Assembly (NCBI GenBank): GCA_905221605.1
Contig: CAJNDS010000380.1
Span: 130,001 to 194,000, forward strand
Source of the DNA: Symbiodinium natans
Taxonomy: Eukaryota > Sar > Dinophyceae > Suessiales > Symbiodiniaceae
DNA length: 64,000 bases
Direction of reading: 5' to 3'
Shown here: positions 23,653 to 36,212 of the stretch, in pieces
Numbering within the stretch: position 1 is the stretch's first letter
Layout: each line of letters opens with the position of its first letter
The notes under the pieces: model-generated
The model's input: only the letters and a program-made list of their open reading frames with translations
Told to the model about the DNA's origin: nothing
Databases searched by the model: none
Program-made: the position numbers and the translations under genes

Positions 23653-25293
23653 CCGCGCAAAACCCGGAACCCTATATGCAAGCTAACTAAACCTAAACCA
23701 TCATTCCGTAAACCCCATGCCCCTTAATCCTGGATTCGTCGGCTCCTCCTACTTTAAGGCCCCAGGCATGTGCACCCTTCTAGACCCTAAACCCTTTCTT
23801 GAGGCTTGGCCGCGAGCTGCTGAGCTGCTCTGCTTGGCTGGTGGAAGGCCAGACGTTAGGGGCCGATTCAGGGCTGGACCAGCGCATTCACTTAGCAGGG
23901 TTTTGGTTCAGGGTTCAGGCTCTCAGGGCCGGTATTCGGATCTCGGACTGCTAGGACTAGGACTTTCGGTTGGGTACCCTAGCCCGCCCCGCCCCCACTT
24001 CCCGAACCCCTCGCCGGCCGCCCTAAATTGTGTTGCCCGAGCCTCGCGACCCATCCTGGCCTGAACCCCAGGCCTAGGACCCTAAGCCCTCCCTACTGCA
24101 ACCAATCCTAAAACCCTACGGCCCTTAAGTGCCTCTTGGGGTTTAGGTCCCGAACCCCCCGCCGCTGGCCCCCCGAGAAGCAGTGGTTGTCCCGTGTTCC
24201 CACTCCCCTTCCCTAATGCCCCATCTCTGTGAACCCTACAGCAACCAATCCTAATCCCTATGGCCCTAACTGCCTCTTGGGGTTGCCCACACCCCACCCC
24301 CCTAAGGCCTGCCCGGTGCGTTGAGCCCTGCGGACCCCTAGTGACATGAGTCGTTAGTCCCGATGCTCTAACCCTCTCCGGAACCCGGAGCTTCGAAGTG
24401 GTGGTATGGTCGCAGAGCATGGTCGCAGAGGGCACGGGAAAACCAGCGGCTACACAGCGATGTTGGGCGACTGGACATGAACTCGCTGCCACCCTTCCTA
24501 TCGGCAAATGGACAGACAACGCCATGCCTTGCGGTCACGCAAGAAGCACCACCAGCGCTGGTGCAGGCAACGATGACATCGACAGACGCTCATCCCGGAG
24601 AGCAGTCGCGATTCTGCCGGCAGTCGTGGAGCCGTAGAAGCACGAGGGCTTCGAGGAAACCCTAAACCCTAAACCCCTAAACTCCTGAGCCTCTAAGCCC
24701 TGAACCCTAAGCCCTGGTTCAGTCCGGGACAGGGACAGGGATCTGATAGGAGCTTTTAAACTTTAAGTTATAACAGCTCTGCTCTAGACTCTCGACCTTA
24801 TTGGGTTCCGAACCCTACGCCCTAAGCCCTTCTACTCTAAACTAGGGGGTGGGCTTACAATCCTTAGCTGGTCCCTGGGGCATTTGTCTGGCTGCCCCAG
24901 GCACGCGGCGCCGGACACGTGGTCATCAGCCCGGGCCCTGCTCCAATTTAGGGCCTTGAGGCTTGAGATCTTGGGTTGGGCTTTGGGGGGGATCAGACCC
25001 CACACTGAACCCTGAGCCCTAAACACTCCTAAACCCTTGTTTTTTTTGGGTATGGTGTGGTGAGTGGTGCTCTAGCATGGTGGCTTGGAGTCGGCATTGT
25101 GGACTCCAAATATCGTCCGTGCAGCGCGCGTGCTGACAATAAACAACCTAAACCTAAAACCTACTTTGTGTAAAGTAATGGTGGCAGTCTAATCCTGGGT
25201 TTGTCGGCTCCTCCTATTTAAGGCCCAAGGCATGTCATGTCGGCCTTTGGGCTGCTGATGGTGCACCCTTTAGGCCTTATAAACCATTTCTTG

Positions 25294-25466
25294 GAGGCTT
25301 GTGGTGGCCCGATGACACGCCCCTCTCAGAATTGATTGGGCCGAAGACTACAGGTTGACATGGGTCATCATCTGAAATCTGAAAGCGATACCTAACCCCA
25401 AAAGCTACACCCCCAGATGAGAGTCAGTTCTATCTTCAGAACTTGAGTTGAAGAAAGGGATTGCGC
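25294..25466. repeat. Dispersed direct repeat, copy 2
   Basis: Second copy of the 160-bp segment at 23492-23652, with a small insertion (ATCTGAA duplication) in its middle. Confidence 0.9.
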
Positions 25467-26340
25467 AACACCCTGAACCCTTGGTTGGGTTTCGGGTTTA
25501 GTTTAGACTTGTTTAGACTTTAGACTCTAGACGGTTCCCGGATCAGGGCTTCAATTTTTCGCTTGTCGCTTGCCTCTCAGTCTAGGAATTCTGGAAATTC
25601 TTAGCGCTTGGCCCTGACACGCTCACCTTAGGGCCTTTGGGAGCGAGTGAATGGCCTGGCGTTGGCATTGAGAACGGTTTAGGGCTTGGGCCCTAGGGTT
25701 TTAGGATGACCTCAACCAACCACCCACACATGACACACTTTACTACCTGAAGACATAAGCCCTGTAAGCCTGTAATGTGCGCCAGGCCACTCCTCCTCGC
25801 GGCTGCAGCTGGTGGCGAATCCCGCTTGGACTCTACCATTCTTTGATTTTGATCAACCAAACTTCGCCGGCTGATTGTTGCATCGAGTACACACTATAAA
25901 ACATACAACGTGTGCACCCCACAAACCTGACGCTGGTCAGGCGCGCCCGCTCCAGCTGCTGCTGGCGAGCCAGGCAAGGCATTGCGTTCGAAGCATGCAT
26001 CTTCTTACTTACATCCGAGGCCTAAAGCCCTACCACGAACCTACAGCTGTAAACCCTAAACCCCCAAGACCCAAAACCCTAAACCCCCAAGACCCCGAAA
26101 TCCTGATCCCCCTACAAGAACTATCATACTCGAAGCCGAATCACCCAGCAGGTCCTCATGGAACTTTAAAAGTCGGCTGCTCTCCGTCAAAGCTCCTCTC
26201 CTCACCTTCTCCTGACGGAAACTCCTGCCGAAACCGACCCCACGCTCATGACATGGCCCAAACTGGTCCAAACCCCTTTGGAAGAGTTACCTTCCCCTTA
26301 AACCCTGACTAAACTATGTTTCAATCATATTTTCACTTTT

Positions 26341-26544
26341 AACCAAAACATACCTTAACTTAGGGTTTGGGTTTTATAAATCCCGAAGCCCGACAAACCT
26401 CAAAGCCTCAAAGAACCCGAAGGTTCAGCACAGAACCATTATATAACTTGTAACCAAAACATACCTTAGCTCAGTGTTTGGGGTTCATAAAGCCCGAAGC
26501 CCTATAAACCTCAAAGCCTCAAAGAACCCGGAGGTTCAGCGCAG
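26341..26544. repeat. Tandem duplication of about 111 bp
   Basis: AACCAAAACATACCTTA at 26341 and 26454 starts two copies that share the following AAGCCC, CCTCAAAGCCTCAAAGAACC and GAGGTTCAGC-type segments. Confidence 0.85.
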
Positions 26545-27120
26545 GGTTTGAGGGCTGTCAACACTGAACTTGGTGAAGCTCTGTGAAGCGACGTCAATCG
26601 TGCGCTTGGGCCAGCTCTGCGGGACGAAATAAGGTTCAGGGCTCAGGGCCCTGGCCCTCCAGGGAGGCCCCAGACCCTCGTCTATAGTGCTACTGCCCGG
26701 TCGTCTGAAGTGTGGGTAGGCGAGAGCTTACGACCCTGAAAACCACCTTGGAGGTTCATGTATAGCCCTAACCCTGAACTCTAAACCCTCAACCCAGTTA
26801 TATCTGGGGGGCCACCTAAACCCTTGAGCAACCCCAGCCTTCTCTTCGAACCCGAAGCCCTAAACTAAACCCCTATGAACATTAAAGCCCTAAACTCATA
26901 GGGGTCGGGTTTAAGGTACAGTACACCCTAAACTCCCTAAACTTCCTGATCCTCAACCTTCACTCGAAAGCCCTAAACCTTGGTACAGGATCGGTTTGTT
27001 TGGGGGGTGGTTATTGGATATCCAGGATAGACTTAAAGACCTATGTAGATGAACTTATCGAGCTATAGAGAGTGAGAGATAGGCCTGCGGTTGAAGCTGG
27101 GTGGTTGTTGTGCCAACCAG

Positions 27121-30100
27121 GCGAAGCGGCCCGTCAGAGGAATGCAGTCATTCCTTTGGGCAGATTGCTGGAAGCGCTGCTTCTATCACGCTTGCTGAGA
27201 TCCGCCTGCAATCTGCCGGAAGTGTTGGTGCGGTCAGTGGCCTTCATTCTGGGCCCTGAGGAGGCAGCTGCACTACGCTTGCGAATCTCCCAGAAACCAG
27301 ACAGATCAGTAGTCTTTCATTGAGTCTCATTGAGTTCATTGCAATATTTTTCCGAGTTGAGCGAACTAGTGCGAACCACCTCCTTGGTGTTTGGGTTGTG
27401 AAAAACCGTGCCTCTGTACTGGCACATCTGATGGCCCTCTTGGCCCTATGGTACAGGGGAGGAATATCACCTCCTCCTAAGCTATCATCCTCTTTGGGAT
27501 GCTACCAGAGGTTGATACCTCATAGTTCATTGCAATATGTCAGTTCTACTTGGTTACACAGAAAATTGTTGAAAGTTCAAGTACGAATTGAGACAGCTCA
27601 GGAAAGAAATCAGTGTGCCATCAAGCACACAGCTGTCGCATGCTCGCCTGAAGATGGATGCTCTCCTGATGACCGTGAGACGGAAAATGTGGTCCAATGT
27701 GCCGGAGGACGAGATGTTTGTCATGTTGTCATCCGACTCCAGCCCTCAGGGCGGCTTGGACTACTTCGTCACGGTGGAGGACCGCATCCGCAATCCGGGC
27801 TTGATCATCGACGCCTCTGCAGCTGAGATTGCCGAGTGGTGTCTCAGCGACAACCTGCAGACAGGTGTACTTCCACTTTCTGTCGTCGGGTCGGGGAACT
27901 CCGACATGAGCGCGAAGTTCGAGACACTCATGCACAGTGCCATGCTGCTTGGTAGCCCAGTGGTACCCTTTTCCCTTTTTTTGGTTCAGGGTTCCCTTAT
28001 AAAGTAAGTAGCCCTAAAAAAGGGCACCCTTTTTATAATATGGTTACTGGGCAATGGGCAACCAAGGCTGGATGTGGGGCAGAAAAATCTGGCATCCTAC
28101 GGCCGCAGAGTGATCGGGTTTTGCGCTGACTATGGAGTGGAAGGGCACTTGTCGCAGGCGTGGCCTGTTGTTTTTTTCCAGTTCTTCAGCTACTTCAGCT
28201 CTTCTCCCTCCCTCCCTGCAAATCAAATAGAGCCATAGGCTTTCAGTCGGCAAAAAAAGAACCATGACAAGTCAGACATGAGACTCGGGTGGATTATGCT
28301 ACTCCTATCTCATGAAACCATGAAGCCGTGCACTTATTGAAATTTTGAGGCGCCGGCCGTTGACATCCAGCAGGTCCTTCGCAGTCATGTGGCCAAAAGC
28401 GGCGGCAAACTGCAGAGGCGTTGCAGTGCGTTTCTGGAGATCCAAGACGAGGATGGTCTGGGCCTGGGCGGCGACGGCGACCAGGGCGACCAGGGCCTGG
28501 GTTCCTTCGACTTGAGCCGGTGCTTGTTTGTCCCTGGCGTCAAGCACATGCTAGACAACGTCGAGCAAGACCTTCTTAAAGGCTTAGATTGGTACCCTAC
28601 TTTCAGCGACACTGGCCTGCAACCACTGCCGCCCCCGCCCCCAAGTCTGTTTGTTGTAGCTTCACAATCACAAATGCCTTCGCTCTCTAGCCGCTAGTTG
28701 TTCTGAGCATGAGCAGCCGACATATCCTAGGAGATGCTGAAGCCCGTCATCTCACTTCTGCATTTGCAAAGTTACAGAGATCGATTGGTGGTTTCTCGAC
28801 CAAGACCCTGGTATCCTTGTGTTGTCTCTGTCAACTGTCAGGGCAACTTCACGGTGTGCTGGAGGTGTCACGTGTCGTGTCATTGCCCGCACACCTTGCT
28901 CAGCAGCAAAGGCCGCGTGTTTCCCGGGCGACCACGAGTACCATGATCTCATGGATGCGTGGGAAGGGGGACAGCTGGTGCATTGGCGCTGGGGTAGCCT
29001 TGTGGATTGCTTGCGTGCCCTGCTTCGCCGCGAAGGAGCACTTTGCGCAGGATCCTCTTTGTTTATCCAGAATAGGGTTTTGTTCTAGCAGAAACCCTTG
29101 CTCCGAAACAAGATAGTTAGGATATTTTCTAGGACATTGATGTTTCAACTGACTGCCTGCTCAGGGTGGAATGAAGAAGCTTTTGTCCATAGTAACTTGG
29201 ATCAGCTGGAGACGGGCGCAAGTGCCAAGCAAATGGCTGCTGCCATCAGCAAAGCTGTTTCGTCTCGGCTATTCTGGGCTTATGCTCACTTCCTGTGCAT
29301 TGTGGCCGGGGCAGTGGAACAGCAGAGCTCCTGGTGTGAGGCTTGCTCGTGCCATGAGGACATGATGATTGAAACCACAAATTACAAGCGTCGGATACGA
29401 ATAGTGTCCAAGGCACTTCGTCATGCAGCTGGCAGGCGGGACCACGACCAGAATCCCCGAGAGCAACGTCAGCAACGCGACGCTCTTATCAAATGCCCCC
29501 TCAAGGGACGCAGAGCTCACGACTTTGCAGCCGGGGCTTTCGAGGCCTTTACTGCAGAGGTAATGACTGTTTGCAAGAGTAGGGTGGTGGCAACAGCTCT
29601 CCGGGTCGAGGGCCAGGACCGAGCTAAACTCATGGAGGACTATTGCACGGCTGCCGACGTTGTCGTTTCAACCATCGCGCTCAAAACAGCCCACTGGGGC
29701 ATGCTTCCGTGGAAACTCTGCGGACTGGCCTGCGATGATCCTGAAGTCGCTAGAAAGCTTGGCCGTGATTGTCTAGAGCTGTTTACAACAGCGTCTTCGT
29801 CTTCAACTGTGGGCGACAATCCATCCCACAGTTTTGGTTCACAGCATCCGCTATCCCGGCTCTTCCTGCAACCCGTTGCCAGGTTGCATGTTGTTCCAGT
29901 CCAAAACCGAACGCATTGACGTACTCCCTTCCCACTAATATTAATTCCCTCCTAATTCGAAGAAAGCCTTTGAAAGGCGGAAGCCTGACGGGCTTTCAGG
30001 GTTTAGGGTTTAGGGTTTAGGGTTTAGGGTTTAGGGTTTAGGGTTTAGGGAGAAGCGATAAGAATCCCCCCAATAATAAAACCCTTTTAAGGCTTTGGGG

Positions 30101-32281
30101 GATCTTAATACTGCGGGGATTGGTGCCTTTAATATTGGGGGGAAGGGGTTATCTGTTTCCGCGGCCCGGCACCGGGCGTTTCAGATGAGGACCATCCTGA
30201 CGGCCTTCATGGTCAGCTCATGGACTTCTTGGGCGGAGTCGACCTGAAGACGCTGCCAGCACTGCGGCAGTGGGTGGGAGTCCTGAGACTTCTCCGATGC
30301 TGTGAGCGCGAAACCGAGGACAATTGAGGGCACGCGTCTTTCTGTTTCTCTTGTTGTTTTGCTGCAGGATTCAGGATATACAAGTCTCGGGTGTCATTGT
30401 CACTTTGAAAGCTGTGCTCCCTGTGGTATCGCAGGGCCAGCACCGCTCCATCAAACAGGTCTTGGGCAAGTCCCCCTCCGCGTCTGCCTCTTATATCAGC
30501 ACGGAGTTGCGATATCCCTTAATGGCCCAGCTGTTGGGAGATCCAGAGGCTGGCTCAAGAACGTTGAATCGGTTTTCTTTGTTTCAGTGACAGTTATTTT
30601 ACTAACCCATGAGCAGCCGAGCCCGAAGCCCCGCTCGCTGCAGCAGGCCTTGGCGTCTGCTGCTCGGGATCACCAGGACTTGAACACTCAGCAAGGGCTC
30701 AGCTTGTTCGTGGCACAGTCTGTTGGCGGGCCGGATTGTGTCATCTAGCCCGCAGTATTAGTATAGTGTTTCATTTTTTATTGGGACCAACAGCTAGTCT
30801 GTGACCGACGGCCTCCTAGCAACCCAGGTCACATCATCACCTTCGATGTCTTTCAAGATTCTCAAACGTTTTCTGTATGGGCGCAATCTACAATTCGAAG
30901 CCGGCGCCACAACTCGGCCGGAGGTGCCGCAAAGTAGCGCGGTGATCGTCAGGACTCGCAAAGCACAAGGCATGGATCAGGCCCGAGCGAACACCAAGAA
31001 ACATGATGAGCTACTCTGGCTTCTTCTGCAACACCTCCGAGACCACTTGAGTGCATCTTCATGGTACAGCTTGCCGCGCGCAGTGCTGGAGGAGTTGCAG
31101 ATTCAGAAGCTGGGACAGGCTTTGACGTCTGCCTTCAGCCAAGTGGCCTTGGGTGACAACTTGGGGGCCTTGCCATTGGCCGATGCCAGGCACTTCATGC
31201 CGATCCAGGACCTCAGTCGCAGCTCAGCCTCGAATCCGGAGCTGCTGGACAAGGACACCTCTGTTCCTTCACGTACTTCAGGAACACCATTTCTGACGAT
31301 AGAAGCAGATGACGATGGTGTTGTCATGCAGCCCAGAGACCGGGCAGCCGCCCCAGCCGGTCCCTCGCCTGACTTGGTTCCACGGAACACGTCCTTGCAG
31401 GATCTGGTGCAACAGGCGGCCATTCGTAAACCCTAAATTGATGTGCCAGGGCCGGTGTCCTGTCACCCCGGAGACCCTAAACCCTAAACCCTCCAGGCGG
31501 CGAGCGGAGGCAGAGGAGATGCTGATATGGATGTGGTGGTCTTTCGAGTCGCTGACAAGAGGCCTGGCAACAAGAAAAGGCCCCTCCAAGCAGTGGACGA
31601 CCTTGCATCCGCAGACTTTACCATACGCCTTTACCCTGTGCATTCAGCGTCCAGGCAACGTGATGAGTTGATTGTGAGCATGCACGCTAGTACTGAAGCG
31701 CCCTTGGTTCGTTTGCTCAGTCCCTCCGGGAGACCAGGGGATCTGTCGCGGAAGCTGCTGGAAAACATGCTGCAGTGGACTGTCAAGGACAATGTGACGT
31801 TTTGCCTGCCGGACACAGCACGAGCAGCGGTGGACAACCCACGTGCGATGGAAGTACTACACGATCTTCTGAATGCTGGGGCGGTCCATGCTTCTGGAAA
31901 TGTTTTCCCTCTCATGGGCCTTGATGAGGGGCAAGTAGAAGCGCTGCCGGCCTTGGAGCGTGCAGGCATGGTCGTCAGGAAGCAGGCAGGCGCCAAACTT
32001 GCCAAAGCAACTGGCTCGCAGGCCCTGCAGCTGTCGGCATCTTCGGTGACTGAAAGAATAACGCTTCACCAGAGCAGGCGCGCCTTTGAGCCACGTGTTG
32101 GTGTTTCCTACAAGTACAACCTCTTGCAGCCAAAGCGAGGCATCATGCCAAGCCAGCTGGAGCTACTGATGTTCCTGCAGCAGCGTGGTTGGACTCGTGC
32201 ACAGTGGCCGAGCAGCTCGACGGATTTGAAGCGGGCCTTCTTTCAAGCAGGCTACGGTGGGAGCGTGCGGGTAACGGTTTG

Positions 32282-32335
<54 letters not shown>

Positions 32336-33700
32336 GGGCGGGGGGCAGGGCAGGGCGGAAGCCATCACCTTCAACGACTCGAAGCCTTAAACCCACGTCG
32401 CAACAAGTAACAATTCTTGGCTGTCTTCTGGTTGGCTCTTAGGACTTTAACTTTTTGGGTTTCCTTATAACTACAATAAAGGGGCTAAAAGTTTAACTTT
32501 TAGGAGGGGTTCAGAAGTCTGCCAAGAATTAACAACTCAACAGTGCACTCAATAAACCCTTAGACCCGAGCCATCAGCCGGTCGACCACCTTGCCTGCAG
32601 CGCAGGCCAAGAGCTACTATACTATTCCGCGGACTACTGGTACTGGCTTGCGTTGCTGAACATTGACATCGTGGGTAAAGTTTATCATGGCCAAATTCAG
32701 GCCTACTACCATGCCTTGTACACGGTGGCTATGGAGGACTCCAGTCGTCTATCCGAGGTTGTGCCCAATAGGCCTGCAACGTTCTACAGGACCGGGAAGT
32801 TCCAGTCAGTGGAGAAGTTAAGTAATTACATGTGGCTGAGACAAGCCTGCAGCGCTGCAGGTTTGGCGCTGCAGCTAGAGTTCTTCTTGCGCAGGTTAAG
32901 CGTTTGTTTGTGTTTTTTCACGCCTCTGCAGGACATTGGAGCGTGGCGGCGAGGAACCGCGCGAGCTTGTCAGGATGGATGATGGCGCTGGCTTCGTTCA
33001 TATTCTCAATGAGGCTTTTTCTTTCCGCGGTTTGGACACGATGCTTGGGTAAACTTGGGTCCGGTGTGTCTGAATTGAACCCACTTTGGGGCTGTCGGCT
33101 GCAGCGCAATTCAATGTTCACTCTTGGTGCTTACCAGTGGAGACCTCAATCTCCGGACCTAACCCAGCATCGCCTAAACTTTAGGGGGGACACAATCAGA
33201 AACACCCTTGACTCGCTGTTGCATGGGCGCGATTGCGAGTATATCACAACTGTGTCGGTGGCAGGCGCCGGACTTCCAGGTTCACGACCAGTCCCAAGCC
33301 GGACAGCGGGCTGCGCGGGGCCGTTCCCGCGGCCGTGGCCGTGCAAGGGGCTCCGAGAGGGGGCGCCGAGGCGGAGCAGGCCGAGCGAGGCAAGGCAGGG
33401 CTGGTCGAGCATCGATGGAGCATGAGGACAGCAAGAACAGCAAGAAGCTGCAATTGGTTCAATTGGGACAGGGGGTTCGCGGGTTGAATTGTTTTTTCAG
33501 GATCAGTTATGTGACCCTTGTGTGATCGCAAACTAGAATAGTAGCTAGCCCTGTTGTTTTGGTGAGTGTTCCGGTCTTGTGATTCTGCCTTGCTGGTTCA
33601 GGAGCACGCTGGAGCCGATGATGCGGACGGGAGCTTGATGGAGAGGAGCTTGGAGAGATTGATTGCGCAGCGCTTGCAGGCCATGGGTGTGCATGCCTAG
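27121..33700 (+). CDS. Large multi-exon gene of unknown function (13-15 exons)
   Basis: Exons with matching phases: 27121-27308, 27597-27959, 28083-28157, 28374-28614, 28904-29050, 29165-29812, 30185-30305, 30368-30548, 30828-31415, 31497-32256, 32606-32804, 32932-33048, an Arg/Gly-rich or Ala-rich exon near 33.28-33.45 kb whose frame is unresolved, and a terminal exon 33602-33700 (SLMERSLERLIAQRLQAMGV HA, stop). Characteristic segments are LSSDSSPQGGLDYFVTVEDR, LASYGRRVIGFCADYGVEGH, CLFVPGVKHMLDNVEQDLLK, DLMDAWEGGQLVHWRWGSLV, SSWCEACSCHEDM, CPLKGRRAHDFAAG, GQLMDFLGGVDLKTLPALRQ and ADYWYWLALLNIDIVGKVYH. Donors are GC in about half the introns and GA in one (29051). From memory, predicted dinoflagellate proteins share this series of segments, but I know of no assigned function. 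A domesticated transposase is one possibility; no catalytic triad was identified. The start codon lies upstream of 27121 and was not found. Confidence 0.7.
30000..30048. repeat. Perfect (TTTAGGG)7 array inside an intron
   Basis: Seven TTTAGGG units in tandem. By the exon model of the 27.1-33.7 kb gene the array lies in the intron 29813-30184. Confidence 0.95.
31416..31496 (+). other. 81-bp GC-AG intron with CCCTAAA units at its 3' end
   Basis: The exon ends CAACAG before GCGGCC, and the next begins GCGGCGAGC after CCCTAAACCCTAAACCCTCC AG. Both sides are in phase 0 and both frames are long and open (196 and 253 codons). The telomere-like units occupy the place where a polypyrimidine tract normally sits. 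Confidence 0.65.
32281..32340. repeat. Poly-G tract
   Basis: About 53 uninterrupted guanines, followed by further G-rich sequence. It lies in the intron 32257-32605, shortly after the donor. Confidence 0.95.
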
Positions 33701-33977
33701 ACCCAGGAATGCGATGTACGTTTACACATACATATATATATATATAGATCATATACATATATATATATATCTATATTCTAGAGGGAGGGAGGGCATCAAG
33801 CTTAGGGTTTGGCATTTAGGGTTTAGGAATCAGGGTCTTGGGCCGGGTTTGGTTTGGGGTTGGTCACAGCCTAGGATTTCGGCCGAAGGGTTTAGGGGTG
33901 TAGGGTTTGGGGCTTGGGTTGTTAGGAACATCTCGAAGTTCTCGAAGCCCCAAGCCCCAACCCTCCTAAACCCTGAC

Positions 33978-34379
33978 CCAAGCCCTCCTCCCCCCCTCCT
34001 CCCCTCCCTCCTCCTCCCCCCACCTCCCCACCTCCTCCCCTCCCCTCGTCCTCCTCCCCTCCTCCCCTCCTCCCCTCCTCCCCTCCCCAACCCCCCAACC
34101 CCCCAACCCACCCTTGCCCCCCCCCACAGCTGCACACATCCCCTCCTCCCCTTCCTCCCCTCCTCCCTCCTCCCTCCTCCCCTCCCCCTCCTCCCCTCCC
34201 CTCCCTCCCCCCTCCTCCCCTCCTCCCCTCCTCCCCTCCCCCCATCTCCCCATCCTCTCCCCTCCTCCCCTCCTCCCCTCCTCCCCTCCTCCGCTCCTCC
34301 CTTCCTCCCCTCCTCACCCCCTCCCTCTCCCCTCCCTCCTCCCCTCCTCCCCTCCTCCCCTCCTCCCCTCCTCCCCTGG
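33978..34379. repeat. CCTCCTC-type polypyrimidine minisatellite
   Basis: About 400 bp of CTCCTCCCCTCCTCCC units with interruptions, just upstream of the small three-exon gene at 34495. It resembles a shorter TTCCTCTCCTC array at 35671-35800. Confidence 0.95.
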
Positions 34380-34494
34380 AGTTGGGGTTTGTGAGATCAC
34401 CAGACAGTGCGTCCTTGTGAAACATTGCTGCGCGCAGGCCGGGGAGGAGCCCCTTTCAAGGTGTCACCTGGCGCCACCGGCGCCGCCGGGTGGT

Positions 34495-34982
34495 ATGGCA
34501 CCAGTGCTTGTTGTGGACAGTGACAGTGATGGCGCAGTCGAGGCTGTTGTGTACTGTACGGCACGGGCATGCCAGTGAGCCGGTTTTGTTCTTTCGCGGG
34601 AAAGCAGACATCGTCACAACTCCGCCGCGTGCTTCTGCGCGTGGACAGGCCGCTGCGCATGCCCCTGTTCGTGCAGAGGCTCGTCGGCGCGTCAAGGTGG
34701 TGCCATGCTGTGCTGTAGTCTTGCCTGTCAGCACGTAGTTTGCGTGTAGCTCACATGATGTGTAGTGTGTATGTACCCGGCAGAAAGCTTTTCAGCCCCA
34801 GACCCCAGCCCAACCCAGCTCCTTCGCTCCTCAAGCATTCTTCAGTTTGGAGCCAATTGTAACACTTAACACCAGCTTGTCCGCGCGTTCGACAGGTGGA
34901 GGATGCACACGTGGCGGCGGCAGACACTGCCTCTGGCACAGCGCAGGCACCCCCCTGCCCATGGCCGTCTTTGAGTGTTTGA
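34495..34982 (+). CDS. Complete small three-exon gene, 70 residues, unknown function
   Basis: Exon 1 (34495-34531) reads MAPVLVVDSDSD and ends at a GC donor with one base over. Exon 2 (34608-34696) follows AAAGCAG, restores Asp, and reads DIVTTPPRASARGQAAAHAP then VRAEARRRVK, ending at GT. Exon 3 (34896-34982) follows GTTCGACAG in phase 0 and reads VEDAHVAAADTASGTAQAPP then CPWPSLSV and stops. The three exons sum to 213 nt, exactly 71 codons. The protein is acidic at the start, basic in the middle and Ala/Pro-rich at the end, probably disordered. Copies of exon 3 lie at 39844-39940 and 40076-40162, with related exons at about 35138 and 40887. Confidence 0.6.
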
Positions 34983-35137
34983 GGAGGTGTGTAGGGCGTA
35001 AGGCAAGGCGCTATAATCGTCACCGGGTGTGTGGGGAGATCGGATTCGGATGAGCTCAACTGTGCAGGATTTTGTTTGGAAGTGTGGACCATGTGGAAGG
35101 AGTGTCAATGCATGTTTGTCCGCCTTTTCGCGAGGAG

Positions 35138-35620
35138 GAGGATGCGGCAGAGATGGCGGGCGATGTCTTGGCCTCTGTTGCGCGTTACTTCGGGGCTGTG
35201 GAGCGTTTAGGGGGCTGTAGGAAGCAAGAGTCTGTAGGTCGGGCTTGCTGGGGTGATCCGCTGACTGACATGTGCTGGGTTTTGCTTGGAAGTAGTCGTT
35301 CGGTCTTACTTTCGGAACCGAATGCGTTGGCCCATTGGACGTCAACACTCAACACTGACTCAACACCCACGCTTGTCCGTCGTCCGTGTCGCCAGGAAGC
35401 TGCAGATCCGGAAGCTGCTGAGGCGGGCAATGCTTCCGGCGCAGAGCAGGCGCGGTTTGGCAGGGCTAAGGTCGCTGGTTTGTGTGAAGCTTATAGACAT
35501 CTAGATACATCTTGCAGAGATGACGTCGGGGCCCGCCACTTGACGGGCCGGTATATACAACAAGGTTTTAAACAACTAAAGCACGGAACGGTATCATTAC
35601 TTAAGCAATTGGGCATTTGA
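35138..35620 (+). CDS. Degenerate copies of the small-gene exon
   Basis: After TTTTCGCGAG at 35137 the frame reads EEDAAEMAGDVLASVARYFG, and near 35395 QEAADPEAAEAGNASGAEQA. Both resemble the terminal exon VEDAHVAAADTASGTAQA of the gene at 34495-34982. The open frame continues to 35620 but the part after 35470 looks non-coding. The block 35330-35460 is repeated at 40830-40940 at the DNA level, so this is part of a local duplication. Confidence 0.35.
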   Translation, partial: EDAAEMAGDVLASVARYFGAVERLGGCRKQESVGRACWGDPLTDMCWVLLGSSRSVLLSEPNALAHWTSTLNTDSTPTLVRRPCRQEAADPEAAEAGNASGAEQARFGRAKVAGLCEAYRHLDTSCRDDVGARHLTGRYIQQGFKQLKHGTVSLLKQLGI

Positions 35621-35670
35621 TTTTGTTCTGAAACCATTTGCGCATTCATAAAATCACAAACAAACGAAGA

Positions 35671-35800
35671 TATGATCTCTCCTCTTCTTCCTCTCCTCTT
35701 CTTCCTCTCCTCTTCCTCCTCTCCTCTTCCTCTCCTCTTCCTCTCCTCTTCCTCTCCTCTTCCTCTCCTTTTCCTCTCCTCTTCCTCTCCTCTTCCTCTT
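35671..35800. repeat. TTCCTCTCCTC minisatellite
   Basis: About eleven units of 10-12 bp, all pyrimidine on the plus strand, ending in TCTTAGGTAATTAAGC. Confidence 0.95.
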
Positions 35801-36212
35801 AGGTAATTAAGCTCAGGTAAGCTCAGATGAGCTCAGCTCAGGAAAGCTCCGGCAAGCTCAGTAATTAAAGCTTGACATTATTGTGGGGGTGCATCATTTT
35901 TTGTTTATGAGGTTCGGGGCAGATCGTGGACTAACCCCCCTTCAAAATTTGATGGCTGGGCTCCTCAGATAAGCGAAGTCATAAGGAACCCTTGCTTTCT
36001 GGCCTGGCCGTAGACCCTGAACCCGGGAAGCTTGAGGCCTGAGGGTCGAGGCCCTTCACTTTTCTTTCCTCATCTTCCTCTCTCTTTTTTGTGTCTCTTC
36101 CGAAACCCATGCCCGAAAAACTTTTCATTATAGTGGGGGGGCAGCCGAATCTTTGTCCCCTGAATTATTTTTGTTTGAAAACTTTTCATTCTTGACGGGG
36201 TGCGCACTAATC

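Larger units (their letters stand above)
21999..27120. other. Gene-poor region of degenerate CCCTAAA-like sequence, probable strand-switch zone
   Basis: From about 22.7 to 27.0 kb the sequence is full of single and paired CCCTAAA/TTTAGGG units and variants such as CCCTGAA, CCCTAAGCC and GGGCTTAGG. Short frames at 22.33-22.67, 22.85-23.03, 24.4-24.6 and 25.9-26.3 kb lack splice support. Coding signal is on the minus strand to the left and on the plus strand to the right, so this may be a divergent boundary between two directional clusters. Confidence 0.5.

Noticed and set aside
30185-30345. Apparent frameshift after LRLLRCCERETEDN
   Set aside because: A GC donor at 30306 joins the exon in phase to 30368, so no frameshift is needed.
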